A stretch of 64,000 bases of DNA from an uncultured Crocinitomix sp. (lineage in GTDB: Bacteria; Bacteroidota; Bacteroidia; Flavobacteriales_D; Crocinitomicaceae). Shown here in pieces: positions 43,980-54,123 of the stretch. Each line of letters opens with the position of its first letter. The first letter of the stretch is position 1. The position numbers were made by a program, and so were the translations under genes. The stretch is from NCBI GenBank assembly GCA_937136425.1, contig CAKZON010000069.1, positions 1-64,000 of the forward strand, given 5' to 3'. The notes below the pieces were generated by a model that was given only the letters and a program-made list of their open reading frames with translations, did no database searches and was not told the DNA's origin.

Positions 43980-45149
43980 GTGTCTAACAAACCTTTAAAA
44001 ATTCTTTTTCTTACCAAATGGTATCCAAATAAATTTGACATTTTGGATGGTGTATTTGTGGTTGATCATGCCAAAGCAGCTGCAACTAAAAATGACGTTT
44101 TTGTTTTGTTTATTCACTCAGATGTAAACTTAGAAAAACGGAGAGAAGTTATTACAACTAGTGAAAATGGCTATTCTGAAATGACGATTTATTTTAAATC
44201 TCCAACCACCCGATTTTCTGCTTATAATAAGCTAATGACCGGGATATTATATCTTAAAAATCAGTTTTACGGTTATAGGCAAATCAAAAAGACATGGGGA
44301 AAGCCAGATTTAACGCACATTCACGTTTTATTACGCGCAAGTGCATTAGCAATTTGGCTTAAGTGGCGCAAAAAAATTCCTTATGTTATTACTGAGCATT
44401 GGTCTGGATATGACCCAAATGTTGCTTATGTCGTAAGCAATTTCAAAAAAAGATGTTTGTCTTTTGTCATTAAAAGATCAAGCGCCTTAACAACAGTTTC
44501 GGCCTATCTTCAAAATCATATTAAAGCAGTTAATGATCAAACCAATTTTCATGTAGTTTCCAATACTATTGATGCAGAATTGTTTAAACCGATTGAAAAA
44601 GAAAAACGTGATAAAAAACGCCTCGTTCATGTTTCAACGCTAGATAATTATCCGAAGAATTTTGGGCGGATATTAGAAGTTATGAGTAAACTAACTGAAA
44701 CCCGAACCGATTTTGAATTGCATGTAATTGGCAAAGGTATTGAAATGGAGACTCAAAAAGCCTTAGCTAAAAAATTGGGAGTTCTTAATAAAACGGTTTT
44801 TTTTCATGGATTTTTACCTAAAGAAGAGGTGGCAATAGCAATTGCACAAAGTGATTTAATGTTACTTTTTAGCCATTACGAAACGCAATCATGTGTGCTT
44901 TTAGAATCTTTTTTATGCGGTGTGCCAGTTATTGGACCGCAAGTGGGTGGTGTGGTAGAAATTGTAAATAAAAACAATGGCGTATTGGTACCACATGATG
45001 ATGCAACGGCATTTTATAATTCAATTCAACTGTTTTTAAATGATGAATTAAACTTTGATTCGAATATTATTAGAGCCGAAGCGTTGAAGTTTGGTTATGA
45101 AAATATTGGAGTGGAATTTTCAGCTTTATATAACGCAGTTACAGCATAA
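43980..45149 (+). CDS. GT4-type glycosyltransferase, 389 aa
   Basis: It is a GT-B fold enzyme: N-terminal KILFLTKWYPNKFDILDGVF (nucleotide-sugar glycosyltransferase opening), linker ITEHWSGYDPNVAYVV, and C-terminal VHVSTLDNYPKNFGRILE, HGFLPKEEVAIAIAQSDLML, and the E-x7-E-like FSHYETQSCVLLESFLCGVPVIG. The acceptor and donor are unknown. The start is GTG at 43980, 12 bases after the amidotransferase stop; no ATG is nearby in frame. Confidence 0.88.
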   Translation: MSNKPLKILFLTKWYPNKFDILDGVFVVDHAKAAATKNDVFVLFIHSDVNLEKRREVITTSENGYSEMTIYFKSPTTRFSAYNKLMTGILYLKNQFYGYRQIKKTWGKPDLTHIHVLLRASALAIWLKWRKKIPYVITEHWSGYDPNVAYVVSNFKKRCLSFVIKRSSALTTVSAYLQNHIKAVNDQTNFHVVSNTIDAELFKPIEKEKRDKKRLVHVSTLDNYPKNFGRILEVMSKLTETRTDFELHVIGKGIEMETQKALAKKLGVLNKTVFFHGFLPKEEVAIAIAQSDLMLLFSHYETQSCVLLESFLCGVPVIGPQVGGVVEIVNKNNGVLVPHDDATAFYNSIQLFLNDELNFDSNIIRAEALKFGYENIGVEFSALYNAVTA

Positions 45150-45177
45150 TTGCAGCCTTTCAGTATAAGCTCACCAA

Positions 45178-45972
45178 TTAAATACCATTTTCAATGCGCT
45201 TTATTTTTTTACAAACTCCTTTCCGATAGTATTCAATTCTTTCCAAATCACCCATTGGTGTATAGAAATACCACTTTCCCTTTTGTTTTCCATATTTCCA
45301 TTGACCTTCATATTTTTTAAGATTTGTATTTGCGTTTACACATTTCCCCGAAATCTCGTTTACATGATAATAAGCCAATTCTTTACCATGTTTTAACTCA
45401 TAGAAATAGGAACATTGCCAATAAGGAATTCCGTTATGGCTATTTAGGTCAAAAGCAGTTCCTTTTCTTTCAAATAAAGTATCGCTTCTTACAGAATCAT
45501 TTTCGAAACTATAAAACTGAGCCACACAATCCATATCCGTTTGTAAGACTGAATCTGGCTTATAAGCGCCAGAGTTACCTTTGTTTTGCTTATTATCAAC
45601 TGACAAATCTGCACGAAAATACAAGGTGTTTGAATCTGGCTTTGTCCAATATTGACAGAGAGGAGGAACAGTATATGACAATGTGTGAAAACTAGTATCT
45701 CCACGTCCAATTGTGGCTAACAAATGATATTTAATAGGAACATGTTGTGTCATAGACACCTCATACTCGGCAGGTACGCAATTGTCTTCAAAATCTACTG
45801 CTAGTATTTCTACTCTTGTATAAATTTCGCGAACTGAATCGACACCAAAATTCACATAATAATTAAAACAGTTATCCTTTAAATGTTTTATAGGATAATC
45901 AATTAACTGATCATCTTGAGAAAATGAAATAAAACAAATACTGATTGAAAATGAAAGCAATAATCTAATCAT
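45178..45972 (-). CDS. exported protein with C-terminal MORN-like repeat, 264 aa
   Basis: A signal peptide (IRLLLSFSISICFISFSQ) is followed by ~170 residues of unrecognised sequence with several Cys, and a C-terminal MORN/YwqK-like repeat (KYEGQWKYGKQKGKWYFYT, then GDLERIEYYRKGVC). It resembles the smaller protein at 1169-1555 in the C-terminal repeat. No sorting domain, so it is likely periplasmic. It is convergent with the glycosyltransferase. Confidence 0.65.
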   Translation of the reverse strand: MIRLLLSFSISICFISFSQDDQLIDYPIKHLKDNCFNYYVNFGVDSVREIYTRVEILAVDFEDNCVPAEYEVSMTQHVPIKYHLLATIGRGDTSFHTLSYTVPPLCQYWTKPDSNTLYFRADLSVDNKQNKGNSGAYKPDSVLQTDMDCVAQFYSFENDSVRSDTLFERKGTAFDLNSHNGIPYWQCSYFYELKHGKELAYYHVNEISGKCVNANTNLKKYEGQWKYGKQKGKWYFYTPMGDLERIEYYRKGVCKKIKRIENGI

Positions 45973-46038
45973 ACAAGAACCTCTTTCACTCTGTATGTGT
46001 AGATAAATTGAAAGTAACCTTAGAAAAAAACTATGTCT

Positions 46039-46887
46039 TTAAAACATTCCTTTTTTCTCCTTATGCACAAAAAGGTCATCAATTAATTCCGAATCAAAAG
46101 CGTCTACCGGTTGTTCTTCAACCACATTATGATAAACAGTGGCTATAAATACCATCTCGGCAGATGATACAATACTTTGAATTAAAAATACAATCAAAAC
46201 TCCAATTGTGATTCCTAATACGGGATGCATCATACCAAAAATTAAACCTAACGGTAATGCAATAATTAAGATGCCAACCAAACTTAAAATTCCAAAACTG
46301 AATGACGCACCAATTGATTCGCCCCATTTTTCTTTCATGATTTTACCTGAACGTTTTAAAGCTTCAAATGGTCCAACCTCTTCGTAAGCCAAAACGGGTA
46401 CAACAAAAAAGGTAACAATTGACCAAACCACACCAATAACGCTGGCAATAATATTACCCACAGTTCCACTATTTTCTTGAATTGCTTTTAATAATAAACC
46501 TACCGTTGCAGACAAAACCGCCCAACCTAAAATAGTCGGAATTCTTTTCATACTAAAACGTACACCATCTCCAAAACTTGGCTTGCCGCCTTGCAAATAA
46601 ATGCGCGTGCAATGTACTAATCCAACATTGAAAAACACAATTACAAAGTAACAAATGAGATAATATAAAAAAGTTAATGCATAATCAACGGCCGTGCTTT
46701 CATTTGCGATTTGATCAAAATTCGCTCCATAAGAAGCATATGTAATTCCAACGAAACTCGCTACAACCAAAATTAAAGCAACTCCACTAATAATTGGAAA
46801 TAATACCAATTGCTTATTTTTTTGAATCACCTTTAAACTGGCCATTCCCATGCGCCAACCTTTTCCTAATCTGTCAAAAAATCCCAT
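46039..46887 (-). CDS. DUF6159 family membrane protein, 282 aa
   Basis: Six or so membrane segments and the family N-terminus MGFFDRLGKGWRMGMASLKV, with VLAYEEVGPFEALKRSGKIM in the middle, identify DUF6159. Its function is unknown. I chose the ATG at 46887 because the family starts there; a TTG six codons upstream (46905) would add VKTKL. The C-terminal tail (VDAFDSELIDDLFVHKEKKG) is cytoplasmic. Confidence 0.85.
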   Translation of the reverse strand: MGFFDRLGKGWRMGMASLKVIQKNKQLVLFPIISGVALILVVASFVGITYASYGANFDQIANESTAVDYALTFLYYLICYFVIVFFNVGLVHCTRIYLQGGKPSFGDGVRFSMKRIPTILGWAVLSATVGLLLKAIQENSGTVGNIIASVIGVVWSIVTFFVVPVLAYEEVGPFEALKRSGKIMKEKWGESIGASFSFGILSLVGILIIALPLGLIFGMMHPVLGITIGVLIVFLIQSIVSSAEMVFIATVYHNVVEEQPVDAFDSELIDDLFVHKEKKGMF

Positions 46888-46986
46888 AAGTTTTGTTTTT
46901 ACCAAAATAGCAATTTTTCGCTATAAAACTGCCTATAATTAATCGATTGTGTTAAATCATTTTGATTTTCAGAAACAAGCACTAAC

Positions 46987-49314
46987 TTATTGTCCATCAA
47001 CAGTATTACTCATTTCAAAAATAATTTCGCCGCCATTCATAATATCTTCATGCGACAGTAGTGCATCTTCAATCATTTTTCCATTAACCGAAACGCTCTT
47101 GACGTAGACATTTTCTTCTCCTTGGTTTTTTGCACTAATTTTTAATGTTTTTCCGTTTTCTAAATGTATTGTTGCCTCCATTACTAAAGGGCTACCTAGC
47201 GCATAGTATGGCGAACCCGGTGTAACTGGATAAAATCCTAATGCGCTAAAAACGTACCAGGCACTCATTTGCCCCGCATCATCATTTCCACATAATCCGT
47301 CAACTTGCGCCGCATACATGGTGTTCATAATCATACGAACTCTTTCCTGCGTTTTTTCTGGATGACCTGTCCAATTGTACAAATACGGAATATGGTGTCC
47401 CGGCTCGTTTCCATGTACATAATTTCCAATTATTCCATCTCTGGTAATGTCTTCATGCTTTGCAATATATTTTTCATCTATTTCCATTGTAAACAAAGAA
47501 TCCAAATGTTTAGCAAAGCGCTCTTTGCCTCCCATCATGTTAATCATTTCATCAATATTATGCGGCACATACAAACCATAATTCCATGCATTACCTTCAA
47601 TAAAGCCTTGACCATGGGTATCCATAGGATCAAAATTTTCTCTAAAACTACCGTCTGCCAATTTTGGTCGCATATAACCCGTTATTGGGTCATATACATT
47701 CTTGTAATATTCAGATCGTTCCATAAATTCTTGCTCAACCGAAGAATTGTTAACCTGATTGGCCATAAGCGCTATGCACCAATCATTGTAGGCATATTCT
47801 AATGTTTTTGAGACCGAAGAATGGCTTTTATCATCTGGCACAAACTTATAATCAATATAATCACCCACCCCATCAAAGTATCGAACATTTGCTGTGTTTA
47901 CAGATGCTTGCAAGGCACGTTCAAGATCAAAGTCTCCAACATTTTTAACCATTGCATCAGCAATCACAGAGGTTGAATGGTAGCCAATCATGCACCAATT
48001 TTCATTACCATAATGACTCCAAATCGGCAACATATTATGTACACTTTCATCATGATGTGCTAACATAGATTTTATCATATCATTGTTACGGCTTGGTTGC
48101 GTAATATTGAATAGAGGATGTAATGCGCGATAGGTGTCCCAAAGTGAAAAAACAGTATAGTTTGTAAACCCTTCTGACTGATGAATATTTTGATCTAAAC
48201 CTCTGTACTGGCCATCTACATCTTCATATATAATTGGAGATAAATTCGTGTGATACATTGCTGTGTAAAAATTTATCTTGTCACCGTCATTTATTGTTGT
48301 TACTTCAATTTTCCCTAATTCTTGATTCCACTTTTCCTTCGTCTCTTGCCTTGTTTTTTCAAAGTCCCAATGCGGAATTTCAGCCTCCAAATTTTTCATT
48401 GCTCCATCTGTACTTACAGAGGATAAAGCAAACTTGATATTGATAATTTCGTTTTCCTCTGTGTCAAAATTAAAGTATGCCCGAATGTCTTTACCCGCCA
48501 TTTCAGGAAAATTTTCTTCCTGATTAAACCTGCGATAAAAACCATCATACTTAACAGTGTCATACTTTTTGTGCCCATAACTTTTAAATGGTTTTGAAAA
48601 CTGCATAGCAAAAAACACCTTTTTATCCCTCGCCCAGCCTTTAGTTTGTCTATAACCCGTTACCAACGAATCATTTTCTACTCTAATAAAACTCCAAATA
48701 TTTTTATTGTCGTGATGGTAGATATTGTAAACCATATCTAAAATAATATGAGACTCATTAGATTTTGGAAAAGTATATTGGTGAAAACCAACTCGATCAC
48801 TTGCTGTGAGTTCTGCCTTAATATCATAACTTTTTAAATCAACCTTGTAATAACCAGGTGATGCTTCTTCAAAATCATGCGAAAATTCAGAATAAAATCC
48901 TTTATTTCCTTCTTCAGTTTTTAGTGGGTCTAAAACCAAATTTCCAGTAGTTGGCATCACTAAAAAATCTCCTAAATCAGAATGTCCGGTTCCGCTTAAG
49001 TTTGTATGAGAAAAACCTATAATAGTTGAGTCCTTGTATTGATATCCTGCACAATATTCATAGGTTTTGCTATTGTAACTTCCGTCCTCGTTAAACATTA
49101 ATTCGAAATTTGTTTGAGGACTTAATTGAACCATTCCAAATGGAGCTGTTGCACCTGGGAAAACATGCCCCATTTTACTTGTGCCAATAAATGGATCAAC
49201 AAATTCTGTAAAATCTGTTTTAGCAGAATCAGAATTGTTTGACACATTATTAGAAACCTCTTGACTGCAAGATGCCAAAAGGACTATTGTCGAAATAATA
49301 AATGCATTTTTCAT
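46987..49314 (-). CDS. GH92 family alpha-mannosidase-like lipoprotein, 775 aa
   Basis: It starts with a lipoprotein signal (IVLLASC, Cys16). The GH92 N-terminus is FVDPFIGTSKMGHVFPGATA with PFGMVQLSPQTN. The (alpha/alpha)6 domain has YTVFSLWDTYRALHPLFNIT, ENWCMIGYHSTSVIADAM, EGNAWNYGLYVPHNID and the catalytic-region NDDAGQMSAWYVFSALGFYP. GH92 enzymes are Ca-dependent exo-alpha-mannosidases, mostly 1,2-specific. They usually sit in SusCD-linked loci, but here it is alone. It is surface- or periplasm-facing. Confidence 0.93.
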   Translation of the reverse strand: MKNAFIISTIVLLASCSQEVSNNVSNNSDSAKTDFTEFVDPFIGTSKMGHVFPGATAPFGMVQLSPQTNFELMFNEDGSYNSKTYEYCAGYQYKDSTIIGFSHTNLSGTGHSDLGDFLVMPTTGNLVLDPLKTEEGNKGFYSEFSHDFEEASPGYYKVDLKSYDIKAELTASDRVGFHQYTFPKSNESHIILDMVYNIYHHDNKNIWSFIRVENDSLVTGYRQTKGWARDKKVFFAMQFSKPFKSYGHKKYDTVKYDGFYRRFNQEENFPEMAGKDIRAYFNFDTEENEIINIKFALSSVSTDGAMKNLEAEIPHWDFEKTRQETKEKWNQELGKIEVTTINDGDKINFYTAMYHTNLSPIIYEDVDGQYRGLDQNIHQSEGFTNYTVFSLWDTYRALHPLFNITQPSRNNDMIKSMLAHHDESVHNMLPIWSHYGNENWCMIGYHSTSVIADAMVKNVGDFDLERALQASVNTANVRYFDGVGDYIDYKFVPDDKSHSSVSKTLEYAYNDWCIALMANQVNNSSVEQEFMERSEYYKNVYDPITGYMRPKLADGSFRENFDPMDTHGQGFIEGNAWNYGLYVPHNIDEMINMMGGKERFAKHLDSLFTMEIDEKYIAKHEDITRDGIIGNYVHGNEPGHHIPYLYNWTGHPEKTQERVRMIMNTMYAAQVDGLCGNDDAGQMSAWYVFSALGFYPVTPGSPYYALGSPLVMEATIHLENGKTLKISAKNQGEENVYVKSVSVNGKMIEDALLSHEDIMNGGEIIFEMSNTVDGQ

Positions 49315-49455
49315 ATTAACCAGAGTTCAATTATTTACTTTATTGAAGTGTCTAAAATTACAACTAAAAAATAGCAGGGTCATTCTTATCATTTTACATT
49401 TTGCAACTTTAGTTTAATTCAACTCTTTCAGCCATCATATTCCCATCATTCAGAT

Positions 49456-49463
49456 TATATTTG
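49456..49463 (+). promoter_or_regulatory. -7 promoter element TATATTTG of metG-ispG
   Basis: A perfect TAnnTTTG element lies 62 bases before the metG ATG at 49526, divergent from the GH92 gene. No TTG at the usual spacing was found. Confidence 0.45.
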
Positions 49464-49525
49464 CAGTAGAGATGTAAAACGCTTCCTCATTTGAAGTGTC
49501 GCATCCAAATTTTAAGATTAAAAAA

Positions 49526-51619
49526 ATGAAAAATAACAAGTATACCGTTACAGCCGCATTGCCATACGCAAATGGGCCCCTTCATTTAGGACATGTAGCG
49601 GGAGTTTACCTTCCTGCAGATATTTTTGTTCGGTTTTTAAGAATGAAAAAAGAAGATGTAGCGTTTGTTTGCGCAAGTGATGAGCATGGTGCAGCAATTA
49701 CATTGCGTGCAAAAAAAGAAGGTACAACACCTCAAGAAATTGTAGATAAATATCATGGTATTAACCAAAAGGCTTTTGCCGATTTTGGTATTTCTTTTGA
49801 TATTTATTCACGTACATCTAATGAAATTCACCACCAAACGGCAAGTGATTATTTTAAGGTACTGGAAGATAAAGGAAGTTTCGTAAAAAAAACTACGGAA
49901 CAATATTATGACGCCGAATTTGAGCAATTTTTGGCAGATAGATATATTACAGGAACCTGCCCCAACTGTTCTAATGAAAACGCTTATGGTGATCAATGCG
50001 AAAAGTGTGGGTCAGCACTCAGTCCTTTAGACTTGATTAATCCCGTTTCCACTCTAAGTGGTAACACGCCTATTTTGAAAGAAACGTCCCACTGGTTTTT
50101 ACCAATGGACAAACATGAAGAATGGCTGCGTACATGGATTAAAGAAGGCAAATTAGACGGTGTACAACAGCATGATCCAAAACTGTGGAGAAACCAAGTT
50201 AATGGTCAATGTATGAGTTGGATTGATGGAGGATTACATCCTCGTGCAATGACTCGTGATTTAGATTGGGGGGTAAAAGTTCCAGTTGAAGGTGCAGATG
50301 GCAAAGTTCTTTATGTTTGGTTAGACGCACCTATTGGATATATTTCTGCCACCAAAGAATGGGCAGCCAAAAATGATAAAAACTGGGAAGACTATTGGAC
50401 GGGTGATTCAAAACTGATTCATTTTATTGGGAAAGACAATATTGTTTTTCACGCCATTATTTTTCCAATTCTTTTAAAAGAACATGGTGGACTTGTATTG
50501 CCTGATAACGTGCCAGCTTACGAATTTTTAAACCTAGAAGGTGATAAATTTTCGACCTCACGAAATTGGGCGGTTTGGCTACACGAATACATGGCTGAAA
50601 ACCCAGATAAAATTGATGAATTAAAATACGTTCTAACATCTATTGCTCCAGAAAGTAAGGATGCAGAATTTACTTGGAAAGAGTATCAAGCAAGAATCAA
50701 TAATGAACTGGCTGATATTTTAGGAAACTTTGTAAATCGTGCAGTTGTTTTAACGCATAAATATTTTGATGCAAAAGTTCCTAGCAGAGGTGAATTAACA
50801 GCTGTAGACAAGGATGTGATTGCACAAATGGCTGAATTTCCACCTAAAATTGAAGGATTAATTCGCAAATATAAAATTAGAGAAGCCCAAGCAGAAGCAA
50901 TGAATTTTGCCCGATTAGGTAATAAGTATTTAGCAGAAACTGAACCTTGGAAGTTGGCTAAAACAGACATGGCAAGAGTTGAAACAATTATGAACATTGC
51001 TTTGCAAATTACAGCAAACTTAACAATTGTATTTGCACCATTCTTACCTGGAAAAGCTTCTAAAATTGCAGAATTCTTAAATTGTGGAACGCTAGATTGG
51101 AACTTAGCAGGATCTGCTGAAATATTGGCTTCTGGACATGCCTTAAATGAAAATAAGCCTTCTATTTTAGTAAGTAAAATAGAGGATACATTTGTTGAAG
51201 CGCAAGTAGCTAAATTAGAAGCAAGCAGAGCCGCACAAGCAGTTACCGCATCAGCTACAAACTCAAACATCAGTCATAATCCTCAAAAGGATGAAACAAC
51301 TTTTGATGACTTTACAAAAATGGACATTCGTGTAGGTGAAATATTAGAAGCCGAGAAAGTAAAAAAGTCAGACAAATTATTGAAAATGTTGGTAGATACA
51401 GGATTGGATAAACGAACAATCGTTTCTGGAATAGCAGAACATTTTGCACCTGAAGATGTTATTGGTAAAAAGGTGAGCGTTTTGATGAATTTAGCACCGA
51501 GAAAAATTCGCGGAGTTGTATCAGAAGGAATGATATTATTAGCAGAAAATTCCAATGGAGAACTTAGCTTTGTTTCTCCTGAAGAAAGCTCGTTTAATGC
51601 AGGTAGTGAAATTAACTAA
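49526..51619 (+). CDS. metG: methionyl-tRNA synthetase, 697 aa
   Basis: It charges tRNA-Met. HIGH motif PLHLGH (18-23), zinc-binding Cys145, Cys148, Cys158 and Cys161, and a KMSKS variant KFSTS at 341-345 are seen. An alpha-helical anticodon domain follows, and a C-terminal EMAP-like tRNA-binding/dimerisation domain (about 590-697: [36 protein letters not shown]). Starting at 49526 gives the family N-terminus; the GTG at 49496 would add ten residues. ispG begins six bases after its stop. Confidence 0.97.
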   Translation: MKNNKYTVTAALPYANGPLHLGHVAGVYLPADIFVRFLRMKKEDVAFVCASDEHGAAITLRAKKEGTTPQEIVDKYHGINQKAFADFGISFDIYSRTSNEIHHQTASDYFKVLEDKGSFVKKTTEQYYDAEFEQFLADRYITGTCPNCSNENAYGDQCEKCGSALSPLDLINPVSTLSGNTPILKETSHWFLPMDKHEEWLRTWIKEGKLDGVQQHDPKLWRNQVNGQCMSWIDGGLHPRAMTRDLDWGVKVPVEGADGKVLYVWLDAPIGYISATKEWAAKNDKNWEDYWTGDSKLIHFIGKDNIVFHAIIFPILLKEHGGLVLPDNVPAYEFLNLEGDKFSTSRNWAVWLHEYMAENPDKIDELKYVLTSIAPESKDAEFTWKEYQARINNELADILGNFVNRAVVLTHKYFDAKVPSRGELTAVDKDVIAQMAEFPPKIEGLIRKYKIREAQAEAMNFARLGNKYLAETEPWKLAKTDMARVETIMNIALQITANLTIVFAPFLPGKASKIAEFLNCGTLDWNLAGSAEILASGHALNENKPSILVSKIEDTFVEAQVAKLEASRAAQAVTASATNSNISHNPQKDETTFDDFTKMDIRVGEILEAEKVKKSDKLLKMLVDTGLDKRTIVSGIAEHFAPEDVIGKKVSVLMNLAPRKIRGVVSEGMILLAENSNGELSFVSPEESSFNAGSEIN

Positions 51620-51625
51620 GATAAC

Positions 51626-53575
51626 TTGGACAAAAACACGAAATATTGTAATAGCTTAACTGCTTATAAGAGGCTGGAAAGTCATGAAGTAGCGGTTGGA
51701 AATATCAACTTTGGTGGAGAGAATCCAATCCGTTTGCAATCTATGACAACGACGGACACTATGGACACCGAAGGATCAGTTGCACAAGCCGTGCGGATGA
51801 TTGAAGCTGGGTGCGAATTGGTGCGTTATACTGCACCCTCTAAACGTGAAGCCGAAAATTTGAAAAACATTCGTGCCGAATTAGATAAACTAAATTTAAC
51901 TACGCCTTTAGTTGCTGACATTCACTTCACACCAAATGCTGCAGAAGTTGCGGCTTTACACATTGAAAAAATACGTGTAAACCCAGGCAATTATGCTGAT
52001 AAAAAGAAGTTTGAAGAGATAGATTATACGGACGAATCTTACCAAGCTGAATTGGTTAGAATTCGTGAAAAATTTACGCCACTTGTTCTTTTGTGTAAAG
52101 ATTTAGGCCGTGCAATGCGCATAGGAACAAATCATGGCTCACTTTCTGACAGAATTACAAGTAGATATGGTGACACTGCAACAGGAATGGTTCAGTCGGC
52201 ATTAGAATTTATTGAAATTTGCGAAGACAATCAATATTATGATTTGGTTATTTCAATGAAATCAAGCAATCCGCAAGTAATGGTTGAAGCTTACCGAATT
52301 TTGGCGAGCGAAATGATTGAACGTGGACGCATTTATCCAATGCACTTAGGCGTTACTGAAGCAGGCGAAGGTGAAGATGGTCGAATAAAATCTGCTGTTG
52401 GAATTGGTACTTTATTGGCTGATGGTTTGGGAGATACGGTGCGTGTTTCGTTAACCGAGGCACCCGAACTTGAAATTCCGGTTGCAAGAAAATTAGTTGA
52501 GCGCTATTCTGATTTTAGTAAAAACACAGCTATCGCACCAATTATAGGAGAGTTACCTTATAATCCATTTGAATATAAGCGAAGAGTTACAAAAGCCGTA
52601 AAAAATATTGGAGATCATAATGTTCCTATTGTGATTTCGGACTTAAGTAAACATGAGAAAATTAAGCCAGCTCATTTATTTGCATCCGGCTATGTTTACA
52701 AGGTTGAAGATGATAAGTGGCATTTAAAAGAGCAAAGCGTAGATTATATTTATACTGGAACACAAATTCCAGATTTTGAGTTGCCTGGAACATTGGGTGT
52801 GATTTGCGAAGCAAGCAGTTGGCAAAACAAAAACCAGGTCTATCCTATCTTTCATTTAGATGCCTATTTAGATGCAAAAGCCATTCATGCAGAATTAAAC
52901 TTCGTAAGGGTTTACGCACATGATTTGGCTACAATTAAAACTGTTAAACAAAATCCAAAATTTAAAAAAGCGGTTTTGGTTTTACATAGTAATAATGTGC
53001 ATAATGGAGTTGAAATGCGCCGCTTTTTTATTGAGTTAATGCAAGCTGAAGTTCGAATTCCAGTAGTATTAAACAATACCTATAAGAACTTAGATGATGA
53101 AACTTTTCAACTATACAGTTCAACCGATTTTGGCTTATTATTTTTAGACGGAATGGGAGATGGTATTGCTATTCAAACTGAAAATTGTGCCAATCCTCAA
53201 TTAGTGACATCTACTAGCTTTGGTATTTTGCAAGCAACTAGAACTCGAATTTCAAAAACAGAATATATCTCTTGCCCATCATGTGGTAGAACCTTATTCG
53301 ATTTACAAGAAACTACCGCAAAAATTCGCTCCAAAACAAATCATTTAAAAGGGCTAAAAATTGGAATAATGGGCTGTATTGTAAATGGACCAGGAGAAAT
53401 GGCTGATGCTGATTATGGTTATGTAGGTGTTGGAAAAGGTAAAATTAACCTTTACAAAGAGCGCGAAGTTGTTAAAAAGAACATTCCAGAAGCTGATGCC
53501 TTGGACGAGCTTGTTGCTCTCATCAAAGAATATGGTGATTGGATTCCTGTAAAGGAGGAACCTGAAGTGAGTTAG
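51626..53575 (+). CDS. ispG: 4-hydroxy-3-methylbut-2-enyl diphosphate synthase, long form, 649 aa
   Basis: IspG (GcpE) reduces MEcPP to HMBPP in the MEP isoprenoid pathway. The N-terminal TIM barrel (NPIRLQSMTTTDTMDTEG) is followed by the extra ~270-residue domain found in Bacteroidota, Chlamydia and plants. The [4Fe-4S] ligands are Cys550, Cys553, Cys584 and Glu591 (SCPSCGRTL, IMGCIVNGPGE). The start is a TTG at 51626: homologues begin near KYCNSLTAYKR, and the next in-frame ATG would cut the barrel. The rare start, six bases after metG, suggests translational coupling. Confidence 0.95.
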   Translation: MDKNTKYCNSLTAYKRLESHEVAVGNINFGGENPIRLQSMTTTDTMDTEGSVAQAVRMIEAGCELVRYTAPSKREAENLKNIRAELDKLNLTTPLVADIHFTPNAAEVAALHIEKIRVNPGNYADKKKFEEIDYTDESYQAELVRIREKFTPLVLLCKDLGRAMRIGTNHGSLSDRITSRYGDTATGMVQSALEFIEICEDNQYYDLVISMKSSNPQVMVEAYRILASEMIERGRIYPMHLGVTEAGEGEDGRIKSAVGIGTLLADGLGDTVRVSLTEAPELEIPVARKLVERYSDFSKNTAIAPIIGELPYNPFEYKRRVTKAVKNIGDHNVPIVISDLSKHEKIKPAHLFASGYVYKVEDDKWHLKEQSVDYIYTGTQIPDFELPGTLGVICEASSWQNKNQVYPIFHLDAYLDAKAIHAELNFVRVYAHDLATIKTVKQNPKFKKAVLVLHSNNVHNGVEMRRFFIELMQAEVRIPVVLNNTYKNLDDETFQLYSSTDFGLLFLDGMGDGIAIQTENCANPQLVTSTSFGILQATRTRISKTEYISCPSCGRTLFDLQETTAKIRSKTNHLKGLKIGIMGCIVNGPGEMADADYGYVGVGKGKINLYKEREVVKKNIPEADALDELVALIKEYGDWIPVKEEPEVS

Positions 53576-54123
53576 AAACAGTGAACGCTTAAAAAAGCAG
53601 TTTTGCTTGCAAAAAACTTACTAAAGGTAAAGATATCTCTGCTTTAGTAAAGAACAAAGTTCCTATTACTGCCAATCGAATTATTTTAACTCCTTTTTTC
53701 ATTGTTTTTATCTTTAATACAAATCTAGGTTTGTTTCATAATTACACCTTATTGAAAATCGCATGCCAAACTCATTATTTGCACTAAACGCAAATAAAAT
53801 TATTACGTTAAAGTGGTAACCGAATAAAATAGATGTCCGAAATGCAACAATCTGCTCAGAAGAAGAGCAAACGCGTCCAATTATCTTCATATATCTTATC
53901 CTAATTGCAAGCTTTGAAAACACAGTTTTATTGCCTTTGAAGATGGAGCACACATTGAAACTCATTTCAGTAAAAAAACAGTCGACTACGAACCACCTGT
54001 TTCAGACGATTTGAATTTAGGCATCCTATTTATTCTTAAAAATGGATTAAATCAAGTAAAATAATCCGTGTATCTTTATGAACAAGGTCACAAAATTCTT
54101 TGTTACTAGAATTAAACGCTCAT
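53576..54123 (+). pseudogene. 548-base gap with a possible decayed coding stretch
   Basis: No intact gene is seen. From 53918 to a stop at 54064 one frame reads 48 codons of protein-like sequence without a start (HSFIAFEDGAHIETHFSKK, then DYEPPVSDDLNLGILFILKN). Just upstream in the same frame and after a stop are RCPKCNNLLRRRAN-like residues. This could be the remnant of a small gene broken by several stops. A minus-strand frame of 83 codons (53714-53965) overlaps it and is not convincing. A weak stem AAGCA/TGCTT near 53595-53608 follows ispG. Confidence 0.25.

Noticed and set aside
50686-51270. 194-codon minus-strand frame inside metG
   Set aside because: A shadow of the metG coding sequence, which is fully supported by motifs.
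53714-53965. 83-codon minus-strand frame in the gap after ispG
   Set aside because: No RBS or recognisable family; the forward-strand remnant is at least as plausible.
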